DNA of 64,000 nucleotides. It comes from Streptomyces uncialis (GTDB lineage Bacteria; Actinomycetota; Actinomycetes; Streptomycetales; Streptomycetaceae). Under the pieces are notes generated by a model. That model was not told the origin of the DNA and ran no database searches. It was given only the letters and a program-made list of their open reading frames with translations. This document shows, in pieces, positions 29,323-38,538 of the stretch. The position numbers and the translations under genes were made by a program. Each line of letters opens with the position of its first letter. The first letter of the stretch is position 1. The DNA lies in assembly GCF_001905345.1 (NCBI RefSeq), contig NZ_LFBV01000008.1:1-64000 (forward strand). The letters are read 5' to 3'.

Positions 29323-31152
29323 GTGGACGCGCAAGGCCATGGGCGGGGGGACGACATCGACCCCGCAGACCAGTGGGTACTGAATCCAGAGACCGGTGAC
29401 TACGAGCTTCGGCTCGACAGTTCCCCGGAGCAGTCGAGTGTGCCGACCCCGCGTCGGGCTCCCCGGCCGGGGGCCGCACGCGCGCCCGGGCCCCGGCAGC
29501 CCTCCGACCCCGCGGGCCGCCGTGCGTCCAGGGGCGAGCGCCCCGGGCAGCCGGGGTCCCGCTCCCGTTCCTCCGCGCCGTCCCGTGACGAGTCCGGCAC
29601 CCGTGATCTTCCCGGTCAGCGCAGGCGCCGGGCCGCGCCGCCGGAGCCGCCGGACCGCCGCCGGGGCAAGGCGGCGCGCAAGAGGCCGCCGAAGAAGTCC
29701 CGGGGCAAGCGGGTGCTGATCTGGGGCAGTGGCGCGCTCGCCGTGGTCCTGGTCGGCGCGGGCACCTCCGCGTATCTGTATCTGGAGCATCTGAACAGCA
29801 ACATCAAGACCACCGATGTCGGCAGCGCGGGCGCCAAGGGGTTCAGCAAGGACAAGGCCGTGAACATCCTGGTGATCGGCACCGACAAGCGGACCGGTGA
29901 GGGGAACGGCGGCTACGGCGACAAGAACAGCGCCGGTCACGCCGACACGACCTTGCTGCTGCATGTGTCCAAGGACCGCTCGAACGCGACGGTCATGAGC
30001 ATCCCCCGGGACCTCATCACGGACATCCCCGACTGCCCGACGAAGCAGTCGGACGGCTCCACCAAGGTGGTTCCCGGTTCGGTCCAGGTGCGTTTCAACA
30101 CCAGCCTCGGCCAGGGCGGCCGGGACGCGGGCTGTGCGATGCGGACGGTCACGGAGCTGACCGGGGTGCAGGTCGACCACTTCATGCTGGCCGACTTCGA
30201 CGCGGTGAAGACGCTGACGAGCGCGGTGGGCGGCGTCGAGGTCTGTGTCGCCAAGGACATCGACGACCCCAAGTCGCATCTGAAGCTCTCCGCGGGCAAG
30301 CACACCATCGAGGGCGAGCAGGCGCTCGCGTTCGTCCGCACCCGCGACAGCTTCGGCAACCGCAGCGACCTCGACCGCATCCAGGTGCAGCAGCAGTTCC
30401 TCGGTTCGCTGATGCGCAAGCTGAAGTCCGACTCGACGCTGTCCAGCCCGACCAAGATGCTCGACCTCGCCGAGGCGGCGACGAAGGCGCTGGAGGTCGA
30501 CACGGGGATCGGCAGCATCAACAAGCTCAAGGACGTGGGGCTGGAGATGAAGAAGGTGAACCCGAAGAACATCACCTTCACCACGCTCCCCGTCGAGGAC
30601 AACCCGGCCGAGGAGGTGCCGACGACCGTCGTCGTCGAACCCGTCAAGGCCGAACCGCTGTTCGCGATGATCCGCGACGATGTGTCGCTGACCGAGGTCA
30701 AGCAGCAGGAGAAGGCCGACGCGAAGAAGGCGAAGGCCGCCCAGGCGAAACTCCTCGAAGGGCCGAAGTCCGACCCCGCCGAGGTCCGGGTGAACGTCTA
30801 CAACGGCGGCGCCCCCGCGGGCTCCGCTCAGGAAACTCTCACCTGGCTCCAGAACAATGAGGGCGTGCTCAAGTCCACCCAGCTCGGCAACGCACCGGCC
30901 GAGGTCGCCAAGACCCAGCTCGCCTACGCCCCTGACCAGGCCGATCAGGCCCGCAGGCTGGCGGAGGTCATGGGTCTGCCCGCGTCCGCGATGAAGCCGG
31001 GCGAGAGCGAGGAGAACGCGCAGGGCCTGCCCGCGATCGTGCTGACGCTCGGCAAGGACTTCAAGGGCGCGGGGGTACCGGTCAACGCTCCGACGAAGGC
31101 GCCGGAGGGCATCCAGAAGGTCGAAGCGGACAAGGCGGTCTGCTCGGAGTAA
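29323..31152 (+). CDS. LCP (LytR-CpsA-Psr) family protein with LytR C-terminal domain, 1
   Basis: LCP proteins transfer glycopolymers from lipid carriers to peptidoglycan outside the membrane. The 609 residues comprise a basic disordered cytoplasmic segment (1-145) and a single membrane anchor (about 150-172, LIWGSGALAVVLVGAG). The LCP domain has NILVIGTDKR, ADTTLLLHV, MSIPRDLITDIP, VDHFMLADF and GEQALAFVRTRD. A Lys/Ala-rich linker leads to a LytR_C domain near 500-590. The GTG at 29323 has ACGGAGGA upstream and gives the conserved VDAQGHGR beginning with the motif DPADQWVLNPETGDYELRL. It lies first in a tandem pair. Confidence 0.9.
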   Translation: MDAQGHGRGDDIDPADQWVLNPETGDYELRLDSSPEQSSVPTPRRAPRPGAARAPGPRQPSDPAGRRASRGERPGQPGSRSRSSAPSRDESGTRDLPGQRRRRAAPPEPPDRRRGKAARKRPPKKSRGKRVLIWGSGALAVVLVGAGTSAYLYLEHLNSNIKTTDVGSAGAKGFSKDKAVNILVIGTDKRTGEGNGGYGDKNSAGHADTTLLLHVSKDRSNATVMSIPRDLITDIPDCPTKQSDGSTKVVPGSVQVRFNTSLGQGGRDAGCAMRTVTELTGVQVDHFMLADFDAVKTLTSAVGGVEVCVAKDIDDPKSHLKLSAGKHTIEGEQALAFVRTRDSFGNRSDLDRIQVQQQFLGSLMRKLKSDSTLSSPTKMLDLAEAATKALEVDTGIGSINKLKDVGLEMKKVNPKNITFTTLPVEDNPAEEVPTTVVVEPVKAEPLFAMIRDDVSLTEVKQQEKADAKKAKAAQAKLLEGPKSDPAEVRVNVYNGGAPAGSAQETLTWLQNNEGVLKSTQLGNAPAEVAKTQLAYAPDQADQARRLAEVMGLPASAMKPGESEENAQGLPAIVLTLGKDFKGAGVPVNAPTKAPEGIQKVEADKAVCSE

Positions 31153-31222
31153 CCCTTTGCGTGTCCCGGGCGTCTAACGGGGCAACTTGAGTACTTCGGC
31201 GGTGTGCTGGGAGGGGTTGCTG

Positions 31223-33106
31223 ATGGGGCGAAGTGGGATGCGCGGGGAGGATTCCCGGCCACCCGTCCGTCGTAGCGGCCCGCCCGCCCCGAGCGGCACG
31301 GACCTCGCGGACGAGGAGGACGGCGGCGCCGGGAACGACGGTACGGGTGTCCCCGCGGCGGCGGACACCGCTACGGACGGGGCGCGGGCGGGCGCCCGGG
31401 ACTCCGGGACCACCGGCGGCAGCGCCGCCGCGCTCGCGGCGCAGGAGACCCCGCCCGGCCGGACCCGCACCGCGGCCACCCGCACTCCCCCGGGCCGTAC
31501 GAGGACCAAGGACCGCACCCGTCCGGGGGAGCGCTCCCGACCGGCCCCCGCCGGACGCGGGGGTCCCGGCGGCGGCGGACGCGGCGGGGCCGGTGGACCC
31601 GGCGGGCGTGTCCCGCGCCGCAGACGGCGGATACTGCGCTGGTCGGCGATGGTGCTCGCGTTCGTCATACTCGGCACGGCCGGCGCCGGGTACCTCTACT
31701 ACCGCCATCTGAACGGCAACATCAAAAAGGGCGAGCTCAACATCGGTGAGCACAAGGCGCCCAGGCCCACCCCGAACGCGGCGGGCCAGACCCCGCTGAA
31801 CATCCTGGTCATCGGCTCGGACAGCCGGAACACCAAGGAGAACCTGAAGCTCGGCGGCTCCACCGACAGTGTCGGCGCGGCCCCGCTGGCCGATGTGCAG
31901 ATGCTGATCCACCTCTCGGCGGACCGCAGCAACATGTCGGTGGTCAGCATGCCCCGTGACACGCTCATCGAGATCCCCAAGTGCACCGACCCCGACACCG
32001 GCAAGGTGTACCCGGCGAGCAGCGGGCGGCTGATGACCAATCAGTCGCTGGGCCGCGGTGGCGCGGGCTGCACCGTCGCGACCTGGGAGAAGCTCACCGA
32101 CGTCCACATCAACCACTTCGTGCAGGTCGACTTCGCGGGGGTGGTCTCGATGGCCGACGCGATCGGCGGGGTGCCGGTGTGCGTGGACCGCGACATCTAC
32201 TCCCACACGAACGACGACAAGGGCTCCGGCCTCAAGCTCCCCAAGGGCACCCACTCCGTCAAGGGCGAACAGGCCCTCCAGTGGCTGCGCACCCGGTACG
32301 GGTTCGGGGACGGCAGCGACATAGGGCGGGCCAAGGCCCAGCACATGTACATGAGCTCGATGGTGCGGGAGATGCGGGAGAACGCGACGCTCAGCAACCC
32401 CGGCAAGCTGCGGGGTCTCGCGGAGACCGCGACCCGTTCGCTCACCGTCGACCGGGGGCTCGACACCGTGATGAAGCTGTACGACCTCGGCAACGAGCTG
32501 CGCAAGGTCCCGCCGGACCGGATCACCATGACGACCATGCCGTTCGACTACCTCGGTGCGCGGGTGGTGCCCAAGCCGGGGGACGCGGAGCAGTTGTTCC
32601 GGCTGATACGGGACGATGTCGCGCTCGACGGCAAGGACAAGAAGAAGCGGGCCGCGGCGCCGAAGAAGTCCGCGGACGCGGCGGCGGACGACGCGGAGAT
32701 CCCCGTACAGGTCGTCAACGGGACCCGGACGGACGTGCTCGCGCCGGCCCGGGGGCGGGCGTCCACCGTCGCGCAGCTCCTCGTGGGCAAGGGGCTGGCC
32801 CACGCCGTGGCCGACACCCAGGCCGCGGTGACCGAGGCGCGGACGGTGATCTCGTACCCCAGTGTGGATCTGGAGGGGGACGCGCGGCGGGTGGCCGAGC
32901 TGATGGGGATTCCGCTGTCCGCGGTGAAGCGGTCGACGGATGTCTCCGGGGTGACACTCGTCGTCGGGGCGGACTGGCGTGAGGGCGCGGCGTACGGCGG
33001 GGGTTCGGGTTCGCCCGAGGACGAGGGGACGCCGGAGTCGGCGGACCTCCTGAACGGGGCGGACGAGGACGCCTGCATGGAGGTCAACCCCGCGTTTACG
33101 TACTGA
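31223..33106 (+). CDS. LCP family protein with LytR C-terminal domain, 2
   Basis: This 627-residue homologue follows the first LCP gene after 70 bp. Residues 1-140 are disordered and Arg/Gly/Thr-rich, and a membrane anchor (about 148-170, AMVLAFVILGTAGAG) leads to the LCP domain. Its motifs are NILVIGSDSRN, ADVQMLIHLSADRSN, VSMPRDTLIEIP, INHFVQVDF and GEQALQWLRTRYG. The LytR_C region with VQVVNGTRTDVLA lies near residues 500-600. The ATG at 31223 is preceded by GGGAGGGG. Its stop codon is 10 bp before composite repeat copy 3. Like its neighbour it should ligate wall glycopolymers. Confidence 0.9.
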   Translation: MGRSGMRGEDSRPPVRRSGPPAPSGTDLADEEDGGAGNDGTGVPAAADTATDGARAGARDSGTTGGSAAALAAQETPPGRTRTAATRTPPGRTRTKDRTRPGERSRPAPAGRGGPGGGGRGGAGGPGGRVPRRRRRILRWSAMVLAFVILGTAGAGYLYYRHLNGNIKKGELNIGEHKAPRPTPNAAGQTPLNILVIGSDSRNTKENLKLGGSTDSVGAAPLADVQMLIHLSADRSNMSVVSMPRDTLIEIPKCTDPDTGKVYPASSGRLMTNQSLGRGGAGCTVATWEKLTDVHINHFVQVDFAGVVSMADAIGGVPVCVDRDIYSHTNDDKGSGLKLPKGTHSVKGEQALQWLRTRYGFGDGSDIGRAKAQHMYMSSMVREMRENATLSNPGKLRGLAETATRSLTVDRGLDTVMKLYDLGNELRKVPPDRITMTTMPFDYLGARVVPKPGDAEQLFRLIRDDVALDGKDKKKRAAAPKKSADAAADDAEIPVQVVNGTRTDVLAPARGRASTVAQLLVGKGLAHAVADTQAAVTEARTVISYPSVDLEGDARRVAELMGIPLSAVKRSTDVSGVTLVVGADWREGAAYGGGSGSPEDEGTPESADLLNGADEDACMEVNPAFTY

Positions 33107-33115
33107 CCTCGGGGC

Positions 33116-33640
33116 ATCGCCTTCGCTTGCGCTTCCCAGGTCTGTCCGGCGGGACGCACTTCGTTCCTGTGCCGTCGCTCGTGGGCTTCGCGCAGTTCCC
33201 CGCGCCCCTTTGGGGCGCGTTCTGTCGGTTCTTCGGGTCGGTGCCGGTCGGGATTCTCCGTCCTCGATCCGACACGCTCGGTACGACGTGTCGTTACCCG
33301 ACTGAAGAGCATCGGAGTCTGCGGGCAGAGATTCCCGCCCACCCCCTCCCGCAGCCCTGCGTCTGCGCGAGGAGGGGGCTTCCGCACCCGAAGGACTACG
33401 GGAACGGGGCGCCCCCAAAGGGGCGCGGGGAACTGCGCAAAAGACGAGGGCGGACCCGCACCCGAAGAGCGACCGCAAGGGGGCAGCATCCAGGGGCGCG
33501 GGGAACTGCGCACCCACGAACGACCCGCACGGGAACAAGTACGCCCAGGTGGGGAACCCCAGAGGCCCGAGCGAAGGCGACCCGCGGGGACAAGTGCGTC
33601 CAGCCGAGGAACCTCAGCGGCGCGAGCGAAGGCGACTCGC
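33116..33640. repeat. Composite intergenic repeat, copy 3 of 4 (inverted orientation)
   Basis: The order of parts is the mirror image of copies 1, 2 and 4. One direct GCGCAGTTCCCCGCGCCCC word comes first (near 33190), then the second conserved segment (33228-33266) on the minus strand. The 51-bp core (33301-33351) has its G-quadruplex motif on the minus strand at 33334-33350. Two inverted words follow near 33418 and 33494. The flanking word with the core TCGCCTTCGCT occurs at the left end and its inverse at the right end, and the right end overlaps the last codons of the GT2 gene. Confidence 0.85.
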
Positions 33641-34633
33641 GATGACCCGTTTGGCCAGCGCACGCGGACTCGTGAGGAAGCCCCAGCCCCACGACATGTG
33701 CATCGTCGCCAGCGCCACAGGAATCCGCACCCGCGCCCCCAGCGGCATCCCCCGCCCCGCGGGCAGCGACCCCGCGGCTATCGCCGCGACGTACCCCCCG
33801 GGCACGACGAACGCCAGCGGGGTGACGGCCACCCCCAGCACCAGACCCGCGGCGATCGCGCAGACCGCGACCGGCGGCGCGAGGTAGCGCGGGTTGATGG
33901 AGCCCTGGTGGTAGCGGGCGACGACGTGCCGCCAACGCCCGTAGTCCTTGTACTGCTTGGCCAGCGCACGGACACTGGGCCGCGGCCGGTAGGACACCCG
34001 CAGCTCGGGCGAGAACCAGATCAGCCCGCCCGCCTCACGGATACGGAAGTTCAGCTCCCAGTCCTGGGCCCGGATGAACTCCTCGTTGTACCCGCCCTGT
34101 TGTTCGAGGGCCTCGCGCCGGAACACCCCGAGGTACACCGTCTCGGCGGGCCCGGCCTGTCCGCCGGTGTGGAACGCCGCGTTGCCGACGCCGATCCGGG
34201 AGGTCATCGCCGCGGCGACCGCGTGCTCCCAGTCGTTCTCGCCCTCGGCGTGCATGATCCCGCCGACGTTCTGCGCGCCGGTCTCCTCCAGCAGCCGTAC
34301 GGCCGTGGCGATGTAGTCGGGCGACAGCATCCCGTGCCCGTCGACCCGGACAACGATCGGATGCCGGGACGCCTTGATCGCGGCGTTCAGCGCGGCGGGG
34401 GTACGGCCCGTCGGGTTCGGCACGGTGTGCACGCGCGGGTCCTCGCGGACCAGTTCGGCGGCGATCTCGTCGGTGCGGTCCGTGGACGGGCCGATCGCGA
34501 TCACCACCTCCATCTCGCCCGCGTACTCCTGGGCGAGGATCGCGTGGACGGCACCGCGCAGATGACGTTCCTCGTTGAGGACCGGCATGATCACGGAGAC
34601 GGGGGGAAGCTTCGGGGCGGGCGTCGCGTTCAT
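33614..34633 (-). CDS. Family 2 glycosyltransferase (ExoA-like)
   Basis: The 339-residue protein has a GT-A domain (about 10-235) with SVIMPVLNEERHLRGAV, VVIAIGPSTDRTDEIAAEL, the metal-binding VVRVDGHGMLSPDY and a late QDWELNFRIREAGG. Two or three hydrophobic segments lie between 255 and 310, so it is membrane-attached with the active site inside the cell. It probably adds a sugar to a lipid-linked intermediate used by the neighbouring LCP proteins. The final codons (ASRLRSRR) are read through the end word of composite repeat copy 3, so the C-terminus seems to have been set by that repeat. It is convergent with LCP 2 and divergent from LCP 3. Confidence 0.88.
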   Translation of the reverse strand: MNATPAPKLPPVSVIMPVLNEERHLRGAVHAILAQEYAGEMEVVIAIGPSTDRTDEIAAELVREDPRVHTVPNPTGRTPAALNAAIKASRHPIVVRVDGHGMLSPDYIATAVRLLEETGAQNVGGIMHAEGENDWEHAVAAAMTSRIGVGNAAFHTGGQAGPAETVYLGVFRREALEQQGGYNEEFIRAQDWELNFRIREAGGLIWFSPELRVSYRPRPSVRALAKQYKDYGRWRHVVARYHQGSINPRYLAPPVAVCAIAAGLVLGVAVTPLAFVVPGGYVAAIAAGSLPAGRGMPLGARVRIPVALATMHMSWGWGFLTSPRALAKRVIASRLRSRR

Positions 34634-34807
34634 CGCCGCTCACGTTACCGCGAACGGGGGACACGGTCGCGCGCCGTCCGGCCGGTCACGCGGGCAGCAT
34701 TTCCTATGGACGTACCGTCGTCCAGGCCCCTCGGCCGTTCCCGCGCGGGTGCGGCCCCGGGCCCCGTAGCGTCGAGCCCGCGCCCGTACCGCGAAGGTGT
34801 TCCCCAC

Positions 34808-36286
34808 GTGCCCCCACCGCCCCGTCCGTCCTCCCGTCCGCGGCGCCCGGCGGGGCCCCCGCACGGCCGGGGTTCCGCGCCCGCGGCGCCCCGGGGACGC
34901 GGGCGTCCGCGCTGGGCGCGGCGGATCGTGACGACCCTGTCGGTGTCGGTGCTCGCGGCGGCGGGCATCGGGCACACGCTGATGACGGGCATCGACAGCG
35001 GGATCGAACGGGTCGACCCGTTCAAGGACATGAAGAACCGGCCGCGCGCCGGGAACGGCACGACGATGCTGCTCGTCGGCACGGACGGCCGGGACCGGAT
35101 CACCCCGGCCGAGCGGGCGAAGTACCGGCTGGGCGGCGAGCCCTGCCGCTGCACGGACACCATCATGATCGTGCACATCTCGGCGGACCGGGGCCGGGCC
35201 AGTGTGGTGAGCCTGCCGAGGGACTCGTACGCGGAGATCCCCGGGCATGCCGACCGGACGACGGGCCGCAAGCACGCCCCGCACCCGGTGAAGCTGAACG
35301 CGGCGTACGCGGAGGGCGGGCCGCAGCTCACGGTGCGGACCGTGGAGCATATGACGGGGGTGAAGATCGATCACTATCTGGAGGTCGACTTCACCAGCTT
35401 CATGCGGACGGTGGACGTGGTCGGCGGGGTCCGGATCTGCACGGAGAAGCCGATGAAGGACGCGTACACGGGTCTCGACCTGGCGGCCGGACCGCATGAT
35501 CTGAACGGCGGCCAGGCGCTCCAGTACGTGCGGTCGCGTCATATCGACGGCGCCGCCGACCTGGGGCGGATGCAGCGGCAGCAGACGTTCATGGCCGCGC
35601 TGATCGCCAAGGCGACCTCGTCGGGGGTGCTGCTGAACCCGGTGCGGTTCCGTGAGCTGGCGCAGACCTCGCTGGGGTCGGTACGGGCGTCCCGGGACTT
35701 CGGTACGGACGAGATGCTGGCCCTGGGGCGGGCGATGAAGGGGTTCTCGCCGTCGTCGTCGGAGTTCACGACGGTGCCGGTCGGCAATCCGAGCCATCAG
35801 GTCAAGGGCCTCGGGTCCACGGTGAAGTGGGACGACCGCAAGGCGAAGCGGCTGTTCCAGGCGCTGCGGGACGACAAGCCGCTGACCGTCCGCAAGAAGC
35901 GCCCGGCGGCGGTGGAGGTGCCGGTGGCCCCCGACCAGATCCGGGTCCAGGTGGAGAACGGCACGGCCGCCGCGGGGCTCGGCGGGAAGGTCGACGCGGC
36001 GCTGCGCGGGACGGGCTTCCGTACGACGGGCGTCCCCATGAACGCGGCGGACCGTACGGTCACCCGCACGCTGATCTTCCACGACCCGCGCTGGGACCGG
36101 TCGGCGAAGTCCCTGGCGGCGGCCCTGCCGGGCAGCGAGCTGCGGGAGCAGCGCGGGCGCGGGCCGGTGATGCGGGTGGTCGCGGGGAGCGGGTACGAGG
36201 GGGTCACCCGGGTCCGGGCGGCGGTCCCGGCGGAGTCCGGGGAGTTCGGCGCGGTGTCCGGCGACGAGGTGCTGTGCGGCGGGTAG
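34808..36286 (+). CDS. LCP family protein with LytR C-terminal domain, 3
   Basis: The 492-residue protein has an Arg/Pro-rich cytoplasmic segment (1-40), a membrane anchor (about 42-62, TLSVSVLAAAGIGHTLM) and an LCP domain. Motifs include TMLLVGTDGRD, CTDTIMIVHISADRG, VVSLPRDSYAEIPG, KLNAAYAEGGPQLTVRTVE, IDHYLEVDF and GGQALQYVRSRH. A shorter LytR_C region (RVQVENGTAAAGLGGK) follows. The GTG at 34808 has GAAGG about 12 nt upstream; an in-frame ATG at 34706 is the alternative. It is divergent from the GT2 gene and convergent with LCP 4, with a perfect palindrome between the stops. Confidence 0.88.
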   Translation: MPPPPRPSSRPRRPAGPPHGRGSAPAAPRGRGRPRWARRIVTTLSVSVLAAAGIGHTLMTGIDSGIERVDPFKDMKNRPRAGNGTTMLLVGTDGRDRITPAERAKYRLGGEPCRCTDTIMIVHISADRGRASVVSLPRDSYAEIPGHADRTTGRKHAPHPVKLNAAYAEGGPQLTVRTVEHMTGVKIDHYLEVDFTSFMRTVDVVGGVRICTEKPMKDAYTGLDLAAGPHDLNGGQALQYVRSRHIDGAADLGRMQRQQTFMAALIAKATSSGVLLNPVRFRELAQTSLGSVRASRDFGTDEMLALGRAMKGFSPSSSEFTTVPVGNPSHQVKGLGSTVKWDDRKAKRLFQALRDDKPLTVRKKRPAAVEVPVAPDQIRVQVENGTAAAGLGGKVDAALRGTGFRTTGVPMNAADRTVTRTLIFHDPRWDRSAKSLAAALPGSELREQRGRGPVMRVVAGSGYEGVTRVRAAVPAESGEFGAVSGDEVLCGG

Positions 36287-36345
36287 GCAGGTAGCGGTTC
36301 CCGCGCGCGTGCGGGCGGGCCGGGCGGGACATGACGGGACATGAC

Positions 36346-36383
36346 GTGAGGGGCGGGCACCCGGCCGGGTGCCCGCCCCTCAC
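36346..36383. terminator. 38-bp perfect palindrome between convergent LCP genes
   Basis: The arm GTGAGGGGCGGGCACCC pairs with its exact complement around a GGCC turn, giving 38 bp with no mismatch. It sits between the stop codons of LCP 3 (36286) and LCP 4 (36401) and should act as a strong bidirectional terminator. Confidence 0.8.
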
Positions 36384-36400
36384 GCGCGTACGGTGGCGGG

Positions 36401-37732
36401 TCAGCCGCTCTTGACGGTGATCTTGTCGCCGTTGTTCATCTGGTCGACCAGGGTCTTGATCTTCGCCCGGTCCCAGACGAGGTTGCTGCCCCGGGAGCCC
36501 GAGGTCGGGATGTTCATGGAGACGCCTTCGCCGCCGGTGACACCCTTCATCCCCCAGAACATCTCGCTGAGGTCGAACAGCCCCATGTCCTCGTCCACGA
36601 TGAGGGTGTCGAGACCGGCGCCCATCGTCGGGTACAGCTTGAACGGGTTGAGGACCGTGGACGGTGTCGCGGTCTGGCTCGCGAGCGCGGACAGGAACTT
36701 CTGCTGGTTCTTCGTCCGGTCGAGGTCGCTGCCCGCGAGGGCGTAGCGGGTACGGACGAAGGCGAGGGCCTGCTGGCCGTCGAGGGTCTGGGTGCCGGCC
36801 TTGAAGTCGGCGCCGGAGTACTTGTCCTTGAAGCCCTTGTCGAGCTTCATCTCGACGCCGCCGACCGCGTCGACGATCTTCGCGAAGCCGCCGAAGCCGA
36901 TCTCCGCGTAGTGGTCGATGCGCAGCCCGGTGTTGTGCTCGACGGTGCGGACGAGGAGTTCGGGGCCGTCCTCGGCGTACGCGGCGTTGAGCTTGACGCG
37001 GCGGCCGGTGCCCTGGAACGTCTTGCCGGAGTCGGAGCCGACGAAGGAGGGGATCTCGACGTCGGAGTCGCGGGGCAGCGAGATCATCGCGTTCCCGCTG
37101 TCGCCGACGTGCAGGATCATCATGGAGTCGGTGCGCTTGCCGCCGGCGGAGCCGGTGTGGAGCTTCTTCTTCTCCTCGGCGGACATGCCCTCGCGGCTGT
37201 CGGAGCCGACGATCAGGTAGTTGGTGCCGTCGCCGTCACGGGGGCGCTCGATGACCTTGGACAGGTCGACCTCGCGGTTGAGCTTGGAGTCGGCCCAGAA
37301 GTACGTACCGACGGAGACCGCGAGCAGCGTCACGGCCAGCGCGATCGAGCCGATCTTGATACGGCGCTTCCAGTCGGGCGCGGGACGGGCCGCGCCGCCG
37401 CCCAGACGGCCGTCGTCCCCGCCGCCGCGCCGGCCACCACCGCCGCCACCGCCCTGGGAACCGTAGACCTGGCCGGTGTTGTAACCGCTGTCGTAGCCGT
37501 CCTGCTGCTGCCCCTGGCCGCCCGGCGCGCCCTGGTGGCCGTATCCGTGCTGCTGCGGGACACCCTGCGGCTGCGGTGGCGCCGACGGACGCGGGCCGGG
37601 GCCCCGGCCGCGTTGGACGTGCGGCATCGCGCGGGCGCCCTCGGGCTGCGCGCTGCCACTGCCGCGACCATATCCGTCACCGTTGCGGCCTCTGCCGCCC
37701 CGGTCGCTCCGCCCCTCGGGCCACTCGTTCAT
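36401..37732 (-). CDS. LCP family protein, 4 (no LytR_C domain)
   Basis: The 443-residue protein has a Gly/Gln/Tyr-rich disordered cytoplasmic segment (1-118, including GYDSGYNTGQVYGSQGG), an anchor at about 125-147 and an LCP domain. Motifs are NYLIVGSDSREG, TDSMMILHVGDSG, MISLPRDSDVEIPS, KLNAAYAEDGPELLVRTVE, IDHYAEIGF and GQQALAFVRTRYA. Unlike the other three in this cluster it ends shortly after the LCP core (NGDKITVKSG) with no LytR_C domain, and it is on the opposite strand. The ATG at 37732 (MNEWPEGRSDRG) has no strong ribosome-binding site. It is divergent from the thioesterase gene. Confidence 0.88.
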   Translation of the reverse strand: MNEWPEGRSDRGGRGRNGDGYGRGSGSAQPEGARAMPHVQRGRGPGPRPSAPPQPQGVPQQHGYGHQGAPGGQGQQQDGYDSGYNTGQVYGSQGGGGGGGRRGGGDDGRLGGGAARPAPDWKRRIKIGSIALAVTLLAVSVGTYFWADSKLNREVDLSKVIERPRDGDGTNYLIVGSDSREGMSAEEKKKLHTGSAGGKRTDSMMILHVGDSGNAMISLPRDSDVEIPSFVGSDSGKTFQGTGRRVKLNAAYAEDGPELLVRTVEHNTGLRIDHYAEIGFGGFAKIVDAVGGVEMKLDKGFKDKYSGADFKAGTQTLDGQQALAFVRTRYALAGSDLDRTKNQQKFLSALASQTATPSTVLNPFKLYPTMGAGLDTLIVDEDMGLFDLSEMFWGMKGVTGGEGVSMNIPTSGSRGSNLVWDRAKIKTLVDQMNNGDKITVKSG

Positions 37733-37909
37733 GGGCCATAGTGTGCCGGGTCGCGGCGGCGCCCTGACAGGGCGCGGGAATTTTCGGGGCGCCGCTGTTG
37801 CAGAGCTGATGCAATCCGGACGGCGCCGGGTCGCGCGGTGGCGCCCGTGCGACGGGGGGTGACGGGCACGTGTGAGCCGGGTCCTTCGGCACGCCATAAG
37901 GTGGAGGAC

Positions 37910-38476
37910 ATGACAGATCAGGCCCACGTGACGGAGTCCGGCGATCCCGGCACTCCCGACATCCCCGGCAAGCCCACCTCCGCTTCCCGGACCACGCTCA
38001 GCCACATCATGACCCACAACGACACCAACCTCCTGGGGACGGTGCACGGCGGCGTGATCATGAAGCTGGTCGACGACGCCGCGGGCGCCGTCGCCGGACG
38101 CCACTCGGGCGGGCCCGCGGTGACCGCGTCCATGGACGAGATGGTGTTCCTGGAGCCGGTCAGGGTCGGGGACCTCGTCCATGTGAAGGCGCAGGTCAAC
38201 TGGACGGGCCGGACCTCGATGGAGGTCGGGGTGCGGGTGCTCGCCGAGCGGTGGAACGAGTCGACCGCGGCGACGCAGGTCGGTTCGGCGTACCTGGTCT
38301 TCGCGGCCGTCGACGCGGACGGGAAGCCGCGGGTCGTACCGCCGGTGGCACCCGAGAGCGAGCGGGACAAGCGGCGCTACCAGGAGGCCCAGATCCGGCG
38401 CACGCACCGGCTCGCCCGCCGCGAGGCGATCCGCGAGCTGCGCGCCCGGCGCATCGCCGACGGGATCGTGGACTAG
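37910..38476 (+). CDS. Hotdog-fold acyl-CoA thioesterase
   Basis: The 188-residue protein has the YciA/BACH-type hotdog domain: TLSHIMTHNDTNLLGTVHGG, VIMKLVDDAAGAVAGRH, SMDEMVFLEPVRVGDLV and VGVRVLAERWN. Such enzymes hydrolyse acyl-CoA thioesters in the cytoplasm. The N-terminal 25 residues are a variable, disordered extension, and the C-terminal 40 residues are a charged Arg/Glu helix (RRTHRLARREAIRELRARR) typical of the actinobacterial branch. The ATG at 37910 is preceded by GGTGGAGGAC. The gene is divergent from LCP 4 and is followed 62 bp later by a VOC gene. Confidence 0.9.
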   Translation: MTDQAHVTESGDPGTPDIPGKPTSASRTTLSHIMTHNDTNLLGTVHGGVIMKLVDDAAGAVAGRHSGGPAVTASMDEMVFLEPVRVGDLVHVKAQVNWTGRTSMEVGVRVLAERWNESTAATQVGSAYLVFAAVDADGKPRVVPPVAPESERDKRRYQEAQIRRTHRLARREAIRELRARRIADGIVD

Positions 38477-38538
38477 CCCCTCGCAGGGCGCGGAAAATCC
38501 CGGTGCGCGGGCCCCGGACCCCGTCCTAGGGTGCCCGG

